Assembly (NCBI GenBank): GCA_018064385.1
Contig: JAGHVI010000177.1
Span: 1-28,379 of the forward strand
Length of the DNA stretch: 28,379 bases
From: Candidatus Minthenecus merdequi
GTDB lineage: Bacteria; Bacteroidota; Bacteroidia; Bacteroidales; Paludibacteraceae
Reading direction: 5' to 3'
The notes under the pieces were generated by a model. The model did no database searches and was not told the DNA's origin. It saw only the letters and a list, made by a program, of their open reading frames with translations. Below are positions 1 to 8,500 of the stretch, piece by piece (positions within the stretch are counted from its first letter, which is position 1; each line of letters starts with the position of its first letter). The translations under genes were made by a program, and so were the position numbers.

Positions 1-45
1 GCAATGGTTTCAGCCGAGCCGTACTAATTGCCCGATAGCTTCTTT
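1..45 (+). rRNA. 23S rRNA, 3' end (partial)
   Basis: The first bases carry the conserved extreme 3' end of 23S rRNA, including the block CCGAGCCGTACTAATTGCCC, followed by a short AT-rich tail. The rest of the gene lies left of the window. The exact mature 3' end, somewhere around 36-45, is estimated. The 5S gene follows after about 95 bases, the normal 23S-5S order. Confidence 0.75.
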
Positions 46-141
46 TAGAGAGCGATAGTTACAGAGACGAGGTAGAACAGACCTTGTGAGAACTTGGAGG
101 GTAGCAAAAAGTCTTTCTTGTGTTCGATGTCAATACCCTAT

Positions 142-253
<112 letters not shown>

Positions 254-260
254 TTTTGCC

Positions 261-296
261 GAGAGGTTCGCTGTTAAATGCGAACCTCTCTTTTTT
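261..296 (+). terminator. Rho-independent terminator of the rRNA operon
   Basis: A perfect 10-bp stem, GAGAGGTTCG pairing with CGAACCTCTC (261-270 and 281-290), closes a 10-base loop and is followed by six T residues. It sits 8 bases after the 5S gene. Confidence 0.9.
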
Positions 297-342
297 ATGG
301 AAAAATTCTTGCAAAAATGCTGATTCTTTCATTTTTTATTTG

Positions 343-350
343 TATCTTTG
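343..350 (+). promoter_or_regulatory. Probable Bacteroidota -7 element upstream of cdd
   Basis: TATCTTTG fits the Bacteroidota primary-sigma -7 consensus TAnnTTTG and lies 34 bases before the cdd start, directly after the rRNA terminator. No good TTG is seen at the usual distance (only CTG at 320-322), so the assignment rests on the -7 box and its position. Confidence 0.5.
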
Positions 351-384
351 CAATTTGTAAATATACCGAAATAAAATAATCTTT

Positions 385-852
385 ATGAAGAAAAATAGTA
401 TTGCCTGTGAATTTTATTCACTGTCTTTCAGTGAATTGAGTGATAGTCAACAAAGGTTAGTTGAAGCAGCCAAGATTGCAACTAATCGCTCTTATTCTCC
501 ATATTCTCATTTTTCTGTCGGTGCTGCAGTATTGTTGGATAATGATGTAGTGATTACAGGCACCAATCAGGAAAATGCCGCCTATCCCTCTGGTCTTTGT
601 GCTGAACGAACAGCTATGTTTTATGCAAATTCTCAATATCCTGATTCAGCACCTGTAGCAATTGCTATAGCCGCATTCACTGATGGTCATTTTACCGAAA
701 ACCCTATTACTCCTTGCGGTTCATGCCGACAGGTTCTTGTTGAATCAGAAAAGCGATTTAAACGTCCTATCGAAATTATTTTGTACGGTGACAAACATAT
801 TATTCTTGTTAAAGATGTTTCAGCAATGCTTCCTTTGTCATTTGAATTTTAA
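385..852 (+). CDS. cdd: Cytidine deaminase
   Basis: This is a 155-residue cytidine deaminase, which hydrolyses cytidine and deoxycytidine to uridine forms in pyrimidine salvage. The zinc-binding and catalytic motifs are intact: CAE at residues 72-74 (zinc-ligand Cys and the proton-shuttle Glu) and PCGSC at 110-114, giving the other two Cys ligands. The short length and Cys-Cys-Cys zinc site are those of the homotetrameric class, not the longer E. coli type dimer. The first ATG follows a TATCTTTG promoter box by 34 bases. The next gene begins 23 bases after the stop, so cdd is probably the first gene of a run ending with der, though the functions are not related. Confidence 0.95.
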   Translation: MKKNSIACEFYSLSFSELSDSQQRLVEAAKIATNRSYSPYSHFSVGAAVLLDNDVVITGTNQENAAYPSGLCAERTAMFYANSQYPDSAPVAIAIAAFTDGHFTENPITPCGSCRQVLVESEKRFKRPIEIILYGDKHIILVKDVSAMLPLSFEF

Positions 853-875
853 CAACTAAATTTTTTCGCCTTGCC

Positions 876-2357
876 ATGAAATTAATGAAACGCATTGATG
901 CATACGTCTTGAAGAATTTTTTGACGCTCTTCTTTGCGACTTTCTTTATAAGTTCGTTGATTCTTATAATGCAGTTTCTCTGGCTGCAGATTGATGATAT
1001 AGTTGGCAAGGGTGTTCCGTTTTGGGCCATTTTGGAATTTTTCGGCTATGCTATGCTTTCTCTTTTTCCTATGGCTTTACCTCTTGCAATACTTCTTGCT
1101 TCGCTGATGTCTTTTGGTAATATGGGCGAAAGACTGGAACTTCTTGCAATGAAGTCTGCTGGAATTTCACTTTTTCGCATAATGCGCTCGCTCTCCTGTT
1201 TTATTGCCGGTATAGTAATCCTCGCCTTTCTGTTTTCAAATTATATAATACCTGTGGCGCAAACAAGAATGTGGGCTTTGCTTTTCAGCATTCGTCAGAA
1301 GTCGCCAGAAGTCAGCATTCCTATCGGTGAATTTTATTCAGGTGTTAATGGTATGAAATTCTATGTCCGTTCAAAAGATAAAGATACAGGAGGACTTATA
1401 GATGTGATGGTTTACGATTTTTCTCAAGGATTCATTAACGCAAGTGTTACTACAGCCGATACAGTTTATGTTCGTATGACTGAGGATAAGATGAATATAA
1501 AACTGATTTTTATCAATGGCGAAACATTTGAGAATATGCGTAGTGACCAAAATTTTCAGACCAATGGTGTTCCATATCGTAGAGAGACTTTTCGCCGAAG
1601 GGAGTTGCTTATTGCTTTTGATGCAAACTTCAATGTCCTGGATGAAGAATTTCTTGAAAGTCAGCATGTGGCAAAAGATGTAGCAAGATTGAATGAAGAT
1701 ATTGATTCGATTAGTGTAGTGCAAGACTCTTTGCGCAGTAATTATGCTGACATTCTTGTCAATAAACGTATTATTGCTCGTGTATATAACAGAATTGATT
1801 CTTCAGATTTGGTAACGATTCAAGGAAAATTGGATGCTGATTCACTATTTTTTTCACAACCTATGCCAATGATGAAATCCATAGCGACATCGCTTAATAA
1901 TACGATTAGTACTGAATTGGCAGAGACTACTTATCAAACAGCAATCATAACAGATGCTGATTCCTATTATATTCGTCATGCGATAGAATGGCATCGCAAG
2001 TTTACTCTTTCGTTTGCGTGCTTGATTTTCTTTTTTATAGGAGCTCCTTTGGGTGCTATTATTCGTAAAGGTGGTCTCGGGACACCAATTGTTATTTCAG
2101 TTTGTCTGTTTATAGTCTATTATATTGTTGATACTACAGGAATTAAAATGGCGCAGGAAATGGTACTTCCTGTTTGGGTTGGACTTTGGCTAAGTTCGGC
2201 TGTCCTTCTTCCAATCGGAATTTTCCTTACTTATAAGGCAGCCAAGGATTCCGCTTTGTTCAACACAGACGCATATAAATTGTTTTTCAGCAGAATTTTT
2301 GGTTTTGTCAAGATTAAATTGTTATCTAAAATCAGATTTCAAAAATACTCAAAATAA
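876..2357 (+). CDS. LptF/LptG-family permease (lipopolysaccharide export)
   Basis: The 493-residue protein has the architecture of the YjgP/YjgQ (LptF/LptG) permeases, the inner-membrane half of the LptB2FG ABC exporter that moves LPS toward the outer membrane. Three hydrophobic segments lie near residues 13-40, 50-80 and 105-125, then comes a long soluble, presumably periplasmic (jellyroll) region to about 365, then three more segments before a basic tail. GNMGERLELLAMKSAG at about 81-96 is the coupling-helix region facing the ATPase. Bacteroidota members are longer than the roughly 360 residues of E. coli because the periplasmic part is enlarged, as here. I cannot separate LptF from LptG. 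No ATPase gene is nearby. A second possible start is the ATG at 885. Confidence 0.9.
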   Translation: MKLMKRIDAYVLKNFLTLFFATFFISSLILIMQFLWLQIDDIVGKGVPFWAILEFFGYAMLSLFPMALPLAILLASLMSFGNMGERLELLAMKSAGISLFRIMRSLSCFIAGIVILAFLFSNYIIPVAQTRMWALLFSIRQKSPEVSIPIGEFYSGVNGMKFYVRSKDKDTGGLIDVMVYDFSQGFINASVTTADTVYVRMTEDKMNIKLIFINGETFENMRSDQNFQTNGVPYRRETFRRRELLIAFDANFNVLDEEFLESQHVAKDVARLNEDIDSISVVQDSLRSNYADILVNKRIIARVYNRIDSSDLVTIQGKLDADSLFFSQPMPMMKSIATSLNNTISTELAETTYQTAIITDADSYYIRHAIEWHRKFTLSFACLIFFFIGAPLGAIIRKGGLGTPIVISVCLFIVYYIVDTTGIKMAQEMVLPVWVGLWLSSAVLLPIGIFLTYKAAKDSALFNTDAYKLFFSRIFGFVKIKLLSKIRFQKYSK

Positions 2358-2392
2358 ACTTGTGAGAATTATTAGAAATTAATACATTAACT

Positions 2393-3592
2393 ATGATAAA
2401 TACAATTGAAGAGGCTCTTGCCGATTTTCGTGAAGGAAAGTTCCTTATTGTGGTCGATGACGAAGACCGCGAGAATGAAGGCGATTTCATTATTGCAGCT
2501 GAGAAGATAACACCTGAGAAGGTTAATTTTATGCTTAAAAATGGTCGTGGTGTTCTTTGTGCTCCACTCCCTATTAGTCGTTGTAAGGAACTGGAACTTG
2601 ATTATCAGGTTCAGAGAAATACTTCTGTCCTCGGAACTCCTTTTACTATTACAGTTGATAAACTGGAAGGTTGTTCTACGGGAGTTTCGACTCACGATCG
2701 TGCCGCTACCATACGTGCCCTAGCTGACCCTAACAGCAAACCATCCGATTTCGGTCGTCCAGGTCATATAAACCCTCTCTATGCACAGGATAGGGGAGTG
2801 CTTCGCCGTGCCGGTCATACTGAAGCTTCCATTGACCTTGCTCGTCTCTCTGGTATGTATCCCGCTGCCGCACTTATCGAAATTATGAACGATGATGGCA
2901 CGATGGCTCGTATGCCTCAGCTTATGGAAATTGCAAAGAAGTTTGATATCAAGATAATTACAATAAAAGACCTTATTGCATATCGTCTTCGTCAAGATTC
3001 AATTGTAGAGAAAGGCGAAAAGGCTCATCTCCCTACTCGCTATGGCGATTTCCAGATTATTCCTTTCCGTCAAAAGTCTAATGGGTTGGAGCATATTGCT
3101 CTTATCAAAGGCGAGTGGAAGGAGGACGAACCCGTTCTTGTCCGTGTTCATTCATCTTGCGCCACAGGAGATATTTTTGGTTCTTTGCGCTGCGAATGTG
3201 GTGATCAGTTACATAAGGCAATGGAAACTATTGACCGCGAAGGTAAGGGCGCTGTAGTTTATCTTAATCAGGAAGGGCGTGGTATTGGACTTATGAACAA
3301 AATTGCAGCTTACACTCTTCAAGAACAAGGTGTTGATACCGTTGATGCTAACCTTCAGTTGGGATTTCAGGCTGACGAACGTGATTATGGTGTTGGAGCA
3401 TCTATACTTCACGAACTTGGAATTACAAAAATGCGTCTTATGACCAACAATCCTGTGAAACGTATAGGGTTAGAAGGTTATGGCCTGGAAATAGTGGAAA
3501 TAGTTCCTATCGAAATTGCACCAAATGAGCATAACGAGCGTTATCTCTGTACCAAGAAAGAGCGTATGGGGCATAACCTGCATCTGAAATAA
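2393..3592 (+). CDS. ribBA: Bifunctional DHBP synthase / GTP cyclohydrolase II
   Basis: This 399-residue fusion supplies both committed precursors of riboflavin. The N-terminal half (about 1-200) is 3,4-dihydroxy-2-butanone-4-phosphate synthase, which acts on ribulose 5-phosphate: acidic motif DDEDRENEGD at 22-31, GHINPL at 124-129 and RRAGHTEASIDLARL at 138-152. The C-terminal half is GTP cyclohydrolase II: zinc ligands C256, C267 and C269 in SSCATGDIFGSLRCECGD, the NQEGRGIGL loop at 292-300 and TNNPVKRIGL near the end. Both domains look catalytically complete. Only 35 bases separate it from the permease gene and 18 from der. There is no room for an FMN riboswitch, so transcription probably comes from upstream. 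No other rib genes are in the window. Confidence 0.96.
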   Translation: MINTIEEALADFREGKFLIVVDDEDRENEGDFIIAAEKITPEKVNFMLKNGRGVLCAPLPISRCKELELDYQVQRNTSVLGTPFTITVDKLEGCSTGVSTHDRAATIRALADPNSKPSDFGRPGHINPLYAQDRGVLRRAGHTEASIDLARLSGMYPAAALIEIMNDDGTMARMPQLMEIAKKFDIKIITIKDLIAYRLRQDSIVEKGEKAHLPTRYGDFQIIPFRQKSNGLEHIALIKGEWKEDEPVLVRVHSSCATGDIFGSLRCECGDQLHKAMETIDREGKGAVVYLNQEGRGIGLMNKIAAYTLQEQGVDTVDANLQLGFQADERDYGVGASILHELGITKMRLMTNNPVKRIGLEGYGLEIVEIVPIEIAPNEHNERYLCTKKERMGHNLHLK

Positions 3593-3610
3593 AATAATTC
3601 TTGAATATAT

Positions 3611-4921
3611 ATGTCAAATCTAGTTGCTATCGTAGGTCGTCCGAATGTTGGTAAGTCAACTATTTTTAATCGACTTACTCAAACACGCCATGCTATTATA
3701 AGCGAGGAGGCAGGAACGACGCGCGACCGTCAATATGGTTATTGTGAGTGGAATGGCCGTGAGTTTTCGGTTGTTGATACAGGTGGTTGGGTGGTTAATT
3801 CGGATGACGTTTTTGAAGAGGAAATCAATCGGCAGGTGTCCGTAGCTATTGAGGAGGCTGATGTCATCCTTTTTGTTGTTGATGTCTTGAGTGGAATTAC
3901 AGACCTTGACCAGTTTGTTGCTAAGATTCTTCGCAAGTCTGGCAAAAATGTTGTACTCGTGGCTAACAAGGTTGATAATTTCAGTCTTCAGTATCAAGCT
4001 GCCGAGTTTTATGGACTTGGTCTTGGTGATCCTTTTATTCTTTCGGCTCTGTCGGGTCTTGGTTCCGGCGATTTGTTGGATCATATAGTGCCAATGCTAA
4101 AACCTGAGAATGTGGAGCATTTGGATGACCTTCCTCGTTTTGCCATTGTCGGTCGTCCGAATGTTGGCAAATCGTCTATTATTAATGCTTTTATAGGCGA
4201 GGATAGGCATATTGTTACGGATGTGGCTGGAACGACCCGTGACTCTATTTATGTTCGTTATAATAAATTCGGTCATGATTTTTATTTTGTTGATACTGCA
4301 GGCATACGCAAAAAGTCTAAAGTTAACGAGGATGTCGAGTATTATTCCGTTATGCGTGCAATACGTGCTATTGAGAATGCTGATGTTTGCGTGTTGATGA
4401 TTGATGCTACTCGTGGTATTGAGAGCCAAGACCTTAATATATTTTCTATTATTCAAAAAAATAGGAAAGGACTTGTGGTTTGTGTGAATAAATGGGATCT
4501 TGTAGCTAATAAAAGTTCCAAGGATATTAAGATTTTTGAAAAGGCTATCCGAGAGCGTCTTGCACCATTTACGGATTTCCCGATTGTATATGCTTCTGCG
4601 TTGACCAAACAACGTATTTATAAGGTTATCGAGGCAGCGCAGTCTGTTTACGAGAATAAAAAAAGGAGAATTTCAACATCGCAGTTGAACGATTTCTTTT
4701 TACCTCTTATTGAAAATTTTCCTCCTCCTGCCATTAAGGGTAAATATGTAAAAATCAAGTTCGTTAATCAGATGCCTGAGACTAGAGTGCCTACATTTAT
4801 TCTTTATGCTAACCTGCCTCAGTATATCAAAACTCCCTATTTAAGATTCCTTGAAAATAAACTTCGAGAGAATTGGGCGTTTTGTGGTACACCTATTTTG
4901 ATTTTTCCTCGTCAAAAATAA
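3611..4921 (+). CDS. der: Ribosome-assembly GTPase Der (EngA)
   Basis: The 436-residue protein contains two tandem GTPase domains and a C-terminal KH-like domain, the signature of Der, an essential factor in 50S subunit maturation. The first domain has GRPNVGKS at 9-16, DTGGW at 56-60 and NKVD at 119-122. The second has GRPNVGKSS at 181-189, DTAGIRKKSK at 228-237 and NKWD at 293-296. The C-terminal part contains PPPAIKGKYVKIKFVNQ and ends with the usual basic tail, FPRQK. Length is normal. It is the last gene of the leftmost plus-strand run and converges on the TamB-like gene across a repeat-filled gap of 592 bases. Confidence 0.97.
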   Translation: MSNLVAIVGRPNVGKSTIFNRLTQTRHAIISEEAGTTRDRQYGYCEWNGREFSVVDTGGWVVNSDDVFEEEINRQVSVAIEEADVILFVVDVLSGITDLDQFVAKILRKSGKNVVLVANKVDNFSLQYQAAEFYGLGLGDPFILSALSGLGSGDLLDHIVPMLKPENVEHLDDLPRFAIVGRPNVGKSSIINAFIGEDRHIVTDVAGTTRDSIYVRYNKFGHDFYFVDTAGIRKKSKVNEDVEYYSVMRAIRAIENADVCVLMIDATRGIESQDLNIFSIIQKNRKGLVVCVNKWDLVANKSSKDIKIFEKAIRERLAPFTDFPIVYASALTKQRIYKVIEAAQSVYENKKRRISTSQLNDFFLPLIENFPPPAIKGKYVKIKFVNQMPETRVPTFILYANLPQYIKTPYLRFLENKLRENWAFCGTPILIFPRQK

Positions 4922-4955
4922 ATTAGGGAGATCTATATAAATTCAGTTTGTGTAT

Positions 4956-4967
4956 AGGGCGGTTCTA
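4956..4967 (-). repeat. TAGAACCRCCCT motif, copy 1
   Basis: On the minus strand this reads TAGAACCGCCCT. Near-identical copies occur at 11641-11652 (minus), 17918-17930 and 17945-17957 (plus). As at 17918, it lies on the downstream side of a palindromic element when read in the D orientation. Function unknown. Confidence 0.6.
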
Positions 4968-5015
4968 TTAATTATGTTTGTATGTTATATCAGAGGATGG
5001 TTCATAATTGGAGAA

Positions 5016-5072
5016 GGTCGGCTGCACTCGGCATATCTAAACAAGTTTATCTCTGCTCTCGTTTGCACGACC
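5016..5072. repeat. Palindromic element A
   Basis: The outer arms GGTCG..TGCA and TGCA CGACC pair (5016-5020/5068-5072 and 5023-5026/5064-5067). An inner perfect hairpin, TAAAC-AA-GTTTA, sits at 5038-5049. Conserved arms CTCGGCATA and TCTCTGCTCTCG lie between the stems and recur in element B. The element belongs to a four-member family (A, B, C, D) in this window. Confidence 0.75.
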
Positions 5073-5092
5073 TTTGGACGCTTTTGAATTTA

Positions 5093-5170
5093 TTTTTGAT
5101 AAATTACGCTGCACCTCAGCAAATGAGCAAGCTCTTTGCTTTCCGTTTGCAGTAATTTTGCATCTTGCTG
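5093..5170. repeat. Palindromic element C, inverted copy of D
   Basis: The reverse complement of this 78-bp stretch matches 17836-17916 with three substitutions and one single-base indel before the 3' A-run. The core (5109-5152) is closed by CTGCA/TGCAG. Inside is the hairpin AGCAAA-T-GAGC-AA-GCTC-TTTGCT (5118-5140). The three substitutions against copy D fall in the loop, the single-base bulge and an internal loop, so the paired bases are unchanged. Confidence 0.85.
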
Positions 5171-5183
5171 CTTTGCTTTGCAG

Positions 5184-5244
5184 ACCTGTCCTAACCTCGG
5201 CATAGTCCAGGCAAGCTTGGTCTCTGCTCTCGGTCTTGACAGGT
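5184..5244. repeat. Palindromic element B
   Basis: The outer arms ACCTGTC and GACAGGT pair perfectly (5184-5190 with 5238-5244), with an additional ACC/GGT pairing just inside. The inner hairpin is CCAGGC-AA-GCTTGG (5207-5220), fully paired if one G-T wobble is allowed. The conserved arms CTCGGCATA and TCTCTGCTCTCGG match element A, but the two stems have different sequences. Confidence 0.75.
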
Positions 5245-5258
5245 TGTCAGTCGGTCAC

Positions 5259-5332
5259 ATAGCCAGCTATTTACCTCCGTCGCAATCTGAGATTGCTCCC
5301 CTCGCTGCGGCCGTTTTGCTAAAAAGCAAAAC
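5259..5332. repeat. Run of three short perfect hairpins
   Basis: Three perfect stem-loops follow each other: ATAGC-CA-GCTAT (5259-5270), GCAATC-TGA-GATTGC (5282-5296) and GTTTTGCT-AAAA-AGCAAAAC (5313-5332). None is followed by a clear T-run on either strand, so they do not look like ordinary terminators. They continue the hairpin-rich segment begun by elements A, C and B. Confidence 0.65.
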
Positions 5333-5375
5333 TAAAAATGCCTTGCTACGCCCTTCTTTCGCACAGCAATCTGCT

Positions 5376-5410
5376 AAAAATAAACTTCAAAATCGTCTCA
5401 ACCTAATTAA
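5376..5410 (-). repeat. 35-bp repeat downstream of tamB, copy 1
   Basis: The reverse complement of these 35 bases is identical, base for base, to 19406-19440. Read in the direction of the neighbouring gene, the copy here lies about 100 bases beyond the tamB stop, and the other copy spans the cstA stop. The core reads GGTTGAGACGATTTTGAAGT. Confidence 0.85.
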
Positions 5411-5513
5411 CAGAACTACACTATAACAAAAACTGTGAATTTATACAACTCACCTTTATTTTTGTCCCGAATTTAGCGAATCACAAATGACTATTGCAGG
5501 AAAATTTCCGAAA

Positions 5514-8500
5514 TCAGGAATTTGATTTTTTTGCAACTTTCTTTTTTGCTTTTTCTTCCCGTTTTTTCTTTTTTGCCTCTTTCTTTTTTTCCCGTTCTAT
5601 TTTTACCCGTTCAATTCGTGTTTTGATGTCTTGGCTCAGTTCTTTGCCACTATTGAAGTTCTCAGTCCATAACAATCCTACTCCTTGTGTAGTTAATCCT
5701 TTTTTGAATTCTTTGTAGTCGTTGGTGTGTGTATAAGCTTTGATTCTCAGTTGTCCTGATTCCACCAGTTTGTATTCAAAGTCAAAGTCCCCGATGAAGT
5801 TGTTATTGTTGGAACTATTGTCACGGTATCCTACATTTCCGTTAATCAATATTCTGTCGGTTGGCGCATATTGAAAATTGAATTCGTATTCATAGCCGTT
5901 TTTGTCGCTTGTTGTTGAGTTGTCTGCTTTCCGAAAGTTGACACCAAAATCCCAATGATCAAACATTTGTGATGCCCAATTGTTTATCTGTGCTGATATG
6001 GTGGATGACACGGCAGAGTAGATTTCATTTTGCGAAATGAAAGATGAGTTGTCCATTGATTCGGCTTTGATGAATTTGCCGAGCAGTAGAAGTGCAATTA
6101 CTTCTCGATACAATTTTTCAGGTGAGTCAATGGCTTTTTGTACAGCCATTTTGATTTCGTCATCGCTTGATGGTAGTTCAATGTTGAAGTTGATTGTCGG
6201 TTGTATGAGATTTCCCGAGATGAGCAATTGGCATTGAACTGGTACTGTCGTTCTTGCAACGTTGACAAGGTCTGCTTGATCAAGCAGGTCAGCGATGTTT
6301 GCGTTTATCTGATAGTAACCTTCTATGTCCAACGTGGCATTCAGAGGGTTACCTGCCCATGTGATGCTACCTCCCTCTTTGAAGTTAAACTCTTTACGGA
6401 TGACTTCCTGAAGTGTGAAGACATATAATCCTGATACTACGTTCAATCCTCCGTATAATTTTATGTCGGCTTTCCTGAGGTCGTATTCCATTCTGAGGTT
6501 ACCTGAAAGTTTTGCGTGAAGTCTGTCGCCTGTTTTCGAGTTTGTTATCAGTGTAGCTTCGGTTTGCGGGCAGATGTCAAGCATTATATTGACTTTTAAG
6601 TCGCTGTTTTGCGACTCTTCGATTACAGATTCTTCTTTTTGTTCTTGTTTTGTTTGGACAAATGTGATAAAGGAGTTCTCTGTCGCTGTATAATTGTCTA
6701 TAGGAATACATATTGATGTGTTTTGTTCTGTTTTAGCTTTCCCCATTATTGTAATGTTATTCACAGGACCGAGTATTGCTATGTCACCTGATGCTAATAC
6801 TTTGCCGTAAAATGAAGGACTTTCGGCTTTTGTTGTGTTCATTACAAGCATCGTATCGCAGTGAATGCCTAAATTAAGGGACATGTCAAGGAAGTGCTTG
6901 TGGCTGATATTTCCCGTCAGTTTACCCTTTTGCCCTAATTCATCAGTAATGAATATCGTGTCGAAGTCGATGATGTTTCTGTTCAGTTTTATGGAATCTG
7001 TGAAGTAGTACCTTGTGTTAAGAAAATTGACTCCGAGAGATGCATCTTTTGCTAACACATTGGCATCTACTGCCACAAGTTTATCCACACTGTAAATATG
7101 TACATCTCCGTAACCTTTCCCTGTAACAGTACCGAATATATCTTTTATGTAGAAGTTGATAAATCCCATGTCAAGTCCATTGGCTTTCCCGAGGATGTCA
7201 AGTGAGTCTTGTGTGAAAAAATAGTGTCCGTCCAGTACAGCCGATGTGTCTGCATCTGAATATACTTGTGCGTAAAAATCAAGTTTGTTGGAATGGGTGT
7301 CGAATTTGCATTTGGCTTTCATAAGTCCAACTTCTGTTTCGTTAAATATGAATGGTGTTGAACTTGCGTCAAGATTTATGTGAGGATCGTCAGATTTGAC
7401 TTTTGTTATATTGCATTGAGCCGAAAGTTGCCCGCCAAACGATATGGCAACTTCTTTTGGCAGCATTTCACTGATATATTCTAACATAAGGTTTGCTATG
7501 TCCACGTTTAATGTGTCTGTGTCTTTGTCTGAAATCGTTCCGTTGACTGATAAATGTTGCCCGTCTTCGGATATAAGTCCGAATTTGTCTATTTCAACGA
7601 ATTCATCGTGGATTGTGATGTTGGAGTGGTCGAAAATCCAAGGCGTGCCGTGAAGCAGAAATTGCGTAGGTAATATTTCAATGTTAGTGAACCATCCTGT
7701 GTCTGTTTGGTTGAATGTCGTTCTTGTCATCAGTTCACCACCAAATTTTATCTCGTCCGATTGCTTGTTTTCCCAATTGAGCGACGAGGTTATTATTCCG
7801 TTGTTCAGATTGATGTTCGCTGTACCTTCAACATGTCCTAACTTGACATCGGTTTCTGTCTTTAACCTCAAATTAACACCTCTGTAGTTGTTTATATTAA
7901 TCAGTGTGTTGTCCAGTGTGAGATTGCCGTTTGTTATGTTTGGAACAATGATGTATGACGAAATCCTGTCTCTTTCGGATTTGTACGAAAAATGACATGT
8001 CGCAGCTTCGGTAGTGTACCATGGAATTTCGATTGATTCCATAAATTTCTTCAGTGATTCAATGCCAAATGATATAGTAAGGTCTGTTGGCCCTGTGACT
8101 TGGTCTTTGATAATTCCATTCAGTCGTGGCATGTTTTTCCCGAGTGTGTTGATTAGGTTTTTGTGAATTTCATCCACACGGAAATGTCCGTAAATATTTC
8201 CGTTTATTAAGTCTGATTTTACGTCTAAGAAGTTCGTGTCGTTGTTGTTGACTATTTGAATGTCTATGCTGTCAAGACGAAAGTTTTTGTCTTCGTTGAC
8301 GATGTCTATGTCTCGTATTGAGATTTTTCCGTTGATGTCGTTGATGTCTGTCAATGTCATGTCCATCATCATCCCCATTGAAATCGCTGTTTTTTTATTG
8401 TTTTCCGTCAAGTGAAGTTCCCATGGTATGACATGTTCTATCGTGGATGTTAGCGAGAATTTTTTTAGTTTGTCTGTCATGGCGAGTGTGCCGTCAAATT

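Larger units (their letters stand above)
4922..5513. other. Repeat-filled intergenic block between der and tamB
   Basis: This 592-base gap between two convergent genes holds no credible gene. It contains, left to right, a GGGCGGTTCTA motif (4957-4967), three related palindromic elements (5016-5072, 5093-5170, 5184-5244), three simple perfect hairpins (5259-5332) and a 35-bp repeat (5376-5410) shared with the end of cstA. The remaining bases, 5411-5513, are AT-rich with nothing I can assign. No convincing stem plus T-tract terminator for der or tamB was found. Confidence 0.8.

Noticed and set aside
2358..2392. FMN riboswitch before ribBA
   Set aside because: Only 35 AT-rich bases separate ribBA from the preceding gene, far too few for the aptamer.
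5136..5426. 96-codon plus-strand open frame in the der-tamB gap
   Set aside because: It crosses elements C and B, three hairpins and the 35-bp repeat. Translated palindromes explain the sequence, and there is no promoter or credible start. Similar database entries, if any, would be repeat-derived.
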